Shown here: one piece after another, positions 13,127-14,819 of the stretch
Layout of the letters: each line of letters opens with the position of its first letter
How positions within the stretch are numbered: position 1 is the stretch's first letter
From: Planctomycetota bacterium
GTDB taxonomy: Bacteria > Planctomycetota > MHYJ01 > JACQXL01
DNA: 14,819 nt
Reading direction: 5' to 3'
Assembly: GCA_030018555.1 (NCBI GenBank)
Contig: JASEHY010000014.1
Location: 1 to 14,819 of the forward strand
The notes under the pieces: model-generated
What the model was told of the DNA's origin: nothing
Database searches by the model: none
The model's input: only the letters and a program-made list of their open reading frames with translations
Position numbers and translations under genes: made by a program

Positions 13127-14819
13127 AATCTCTTTTATCCTTTCCTGCTTGAGTCTACCATCTTCTGTCCAATCGCGAAGTTTATAGTATCTATCCAATG
13201 CTTGGACAAAATCCTGGCGGTCAACACAATGTCCTTTGGCAATCTTCAAAGGCATCGGGTCATCAAAATATCTTTTAGGAAGAGTATCATCTTCTCTGGT
13301 AAGTCCCTGTTTGATATTAAATAATCGTTCTAAATCTACGATTCTGCACCCAATTCCCCTTAACTCTTCTTCGTCAAATTCCCAGCCGGTAGCGGTATAT
13401 ATCAGATTCTTAAAATGAGTATAATTCAAGAAATGTGGGCTATTAAATCCATGACAGATAAATTTGCATATCCCTAAAGAATCTATTACCGCAAAAATAT
13501 TCTCGGAGAAATATACGGTTTTTTCCTTCTCATCCAGAACCGTCGGGTCCTGATTAACAGTGCCGTATATTTTCTGGCGGACTTCCTGTGGCAATTTCCT
13601 GAATATTTCCAGTGTGGGTCTGCTTCTTAAGTGGTCAGCACCACGCGAGGCGGTAGCAATCCCGAGTGCGAATGCCTTAATATATCTGACATCATGCGGG
13701 TCGCTCTGGGGCAGACCTTTAACCGCAATCAGATAATCCTTTGCGGATTCCCCGAACACCTTTACCGCCTGTACACTTTCCGCAAGAATATCACCAAACC
13801 CTTCCCTACGTGAAATCATCCAGAGAAGTTTCTTGGTTAACTCCAAATCTCCGAAACGAAGTTCCAGCCCGCCGGTCGTCTCCTTATTTATAATACCTCT
13901 CTCAAACAACTCATAAGCCCATCCGATGATTGTCCCTGAGGACGAAATATCCAGTCCTAATTCATTACAGAGATTATTCAATTCTATCACTTCCTTAGCC
14001 GTTTCTATTCCCAGATTAGCACCTAAAAGCCCGACCGCGGTATATTCAGGACCTTCTCCGCCAAGGGTATTACGGTGCCGACAATGAATCATACAGGAAG
14101 AACAAGCAACCATCTTCTCTACATATTTCTCTATCTCATCGGAATTTAATCCATCAGACCAGGCATTCAACTGACTGTTTTTTGTCCTGATAGCCCCAAT
14201 GGCATTGCTGACCTCGTATAATAAAGGCGTCCCGACTTTACCTAAAATTGCCGTTATCTTGGAAGAGAACAGATAGTGTTTGAGTTCCTCAACTAATTTT
14301 TGCATCTGTTCGGGGTGTTTTATTTTTATTCCTTCACTACCAGAAGCCACGATGGCCTTGAGGTTTTTAGAACCCATCACCGCGCCCATTCCACACCTGC
14401 CCGCTGCATTTTTAACACCCGTCCTGACACAGGCAAACCGAACCAGATTCTCACCTGCGACACCACAGACAAGCATCTCACACTGACCGAAATTACTTCT
14501 GAATAATTTCTGCACTTCTGTGGTATCTTTTCCCCAGTAACTTTCCGCATCGCGGATTTCTATCCCCCCCCCCTTTACATTATTGACATAAAGATAAACT
14601 GGTTTTTTTGCCCTGCCCAATATAATCAGCCGGTCAAACCCGGCATAACGCAACTCCGCCCCGAAAAAACCACCACAATTAGCATCACCAAGGATGCCGG
14701 ATTCTGGAGATTTGGCGGTAACATTGAAACGACTTGAAGAAGGAGCAAGAGTGCCAGTTAAAAGACCCGTGCCAATAACCAGAACATTATCAGGCGAGAG
14801 AGGGTCAACATCCTCCCCC
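13115..14819 (-). CDS. Aldehyde ferredoxin oxidoreductase family, N-terminus beyond window
   Basis: Tungsten- or molybdenum-bispterin enzyme that oxidises aldehydes to acids with ferredoxin, a hallmark of anaerobes. The frame is open to the right edge, and the 55 codons past the TTG at 14653 translate to family-typical sequence (DPLSPDNVLVIGTGLLTGTL, then NVTAKSP). The gene therefore starts outside the window; that TTG is not a start. The conserved AGRCGMGAVMGSKNLKAI cofactor region is present. The iron-sulfur cysteines CSSCMIHC (CxxCxxxC, about 14083-14104) and the later SLGICKF Cys are intact, as is GEGPEYTAV near the pterin. A G10 tract (plus-strand C run 14564-14573) lies in frame near the visible N-terminus. 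Physiological aldehyde and AFOR subtype cannot be told. It ends 193 bp from the response regulator. Confidence 0.92.
   Translation of the reverse strand, partial: GEDVDPLSPDNVLVIGTGLLTGTLAPSSSRFNVTAKSPESGILGDANCGGFFGAELRYAGFDRLIILGRAKKPVYLYVNNVKGGGIEIRDAESYWGKDTTEVQKLFRSNFGQCEMLVCGVAGENLVRFACVRTGVKNAAGRCGMGAVMGSKNLKAIVASGSEGIKIKHPEQMQKLVEELKHYLFSSKITAILGKVGTPLLYEVSNAIGAIRTKNSQLNAWSDGLNSDEIEKYVEKMVACSSCMIHCRHRNTLGGEGPEYTAVGLLGANLGIETAKEVIELNNLCNELGLDISSSGTIIGWAYELFERGIINKETTGGLELRFGDLELTKKLLWMISRREGFGDILAESVQAVKVFGESAKDYLIAVKGLPQSDPHDVRYIKAFALGIATASRGADHLRSRPTLEIFRKLPQEVRQKIYGTVNQDPTVLDEKEKTVYFSENIFAVIDSLGICKFICHGFNSPHFLNYTHFKNLIYTATGWEFDEEELRGIGCRIVDLERLFNIKQGLTREDDTLPKRYFDDPMPLKIAKGHCVDRQDFVQALDRYYKLRDWTEDGRLKQERIKEITDY
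14564..14573 (-). repeat. G10 homopolymer in AFOR coding sequence
   Basis: Ten C residues on the plus strand read as ten G in the AFOR gene, encoding the K-G-G-G of VKGGGIEI. With nine G the next in-frame codons give TAG almost at once. With eleven G a TAA follows after about 24 codons. A one-base slip would therefore remove nearly the whole enzyme. Confidence 0.85.

Noticed and set aside
14651..14653. TTG as the AFOR start codon
   Set aside because: The frame continues upstream with conserved AFOR sequence to the window edge, so the true start is beyond 14819.

Overview
The window looks like chromosomal DNA of an uncultivated, anaerobic, diderm (Gram-negative-type) bacterium. Support comes from an LpxH-type lipid A enzyme, a TolC-class outer-membrane factor with a MacAB-like efflux system, type II secretion pseudopilins, an NtrC-class sigma-54 activator and a tungsten-type aldehyde ferredoxin oxidoreductase (AFOR). 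The combination would fit a candidate phylum of subsurface or groundwater bacteria, such as Omnitrophota-like or other deep diderm lineages. The sequence alone does not fix the taxon.

Layout. On the plus strand, 135-5908 is a compact efflux operon: TolC-like lipoprotein, MacA-like adaptor, LolD/MacB-type ATPase, MacB-type permease (4-nt ATGA overlap) and a coiled-coil plus predicted beta-barrel protein whose start overlaps the permease stop. A 254-bp repeat-filled gap (5909-6162) follows, then a small three-helix membrane protein and an RNase HII-like protein (6163-7511). On the minus strand, read from the right edge, come AFOR (cut by the window end), a 193-bp gap with a repeat, an NtrC-family response regulator, five pseudopilins (G, second G-like, H, I, J types) and lpxH. 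Junctions in this cluster are only 2-14 nt apart except where a 164-bp element has inserted between the two G-type genes. The two clusters converge at 7512-7652, which holds two hairpins.

How genes work together. The first five plus-strand genes would form an envelope-spanning export pump plus an extra outer-membrane-like partner. The pseudopilins would form the tip and body of a type II secretion pseudopilus, probably under the adjacent NtrC-type regulator. The ATPase, platform and secretin genes of that machine are not in the window.

The most unusual property is repeat content. GC-rich palindromic elements lie between genes and also in frame inside at least four proteins, including two export-signal regions, much like the Rickettsia palindromic elements. 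A MITE-like element with 15-bp inverted ends and a probable 5-bp target duplication has separated gspG2 from its likely ribosome binding site. Two G10 tracts sit in frame in coding sequence where a one-base slip would truncate the protein.
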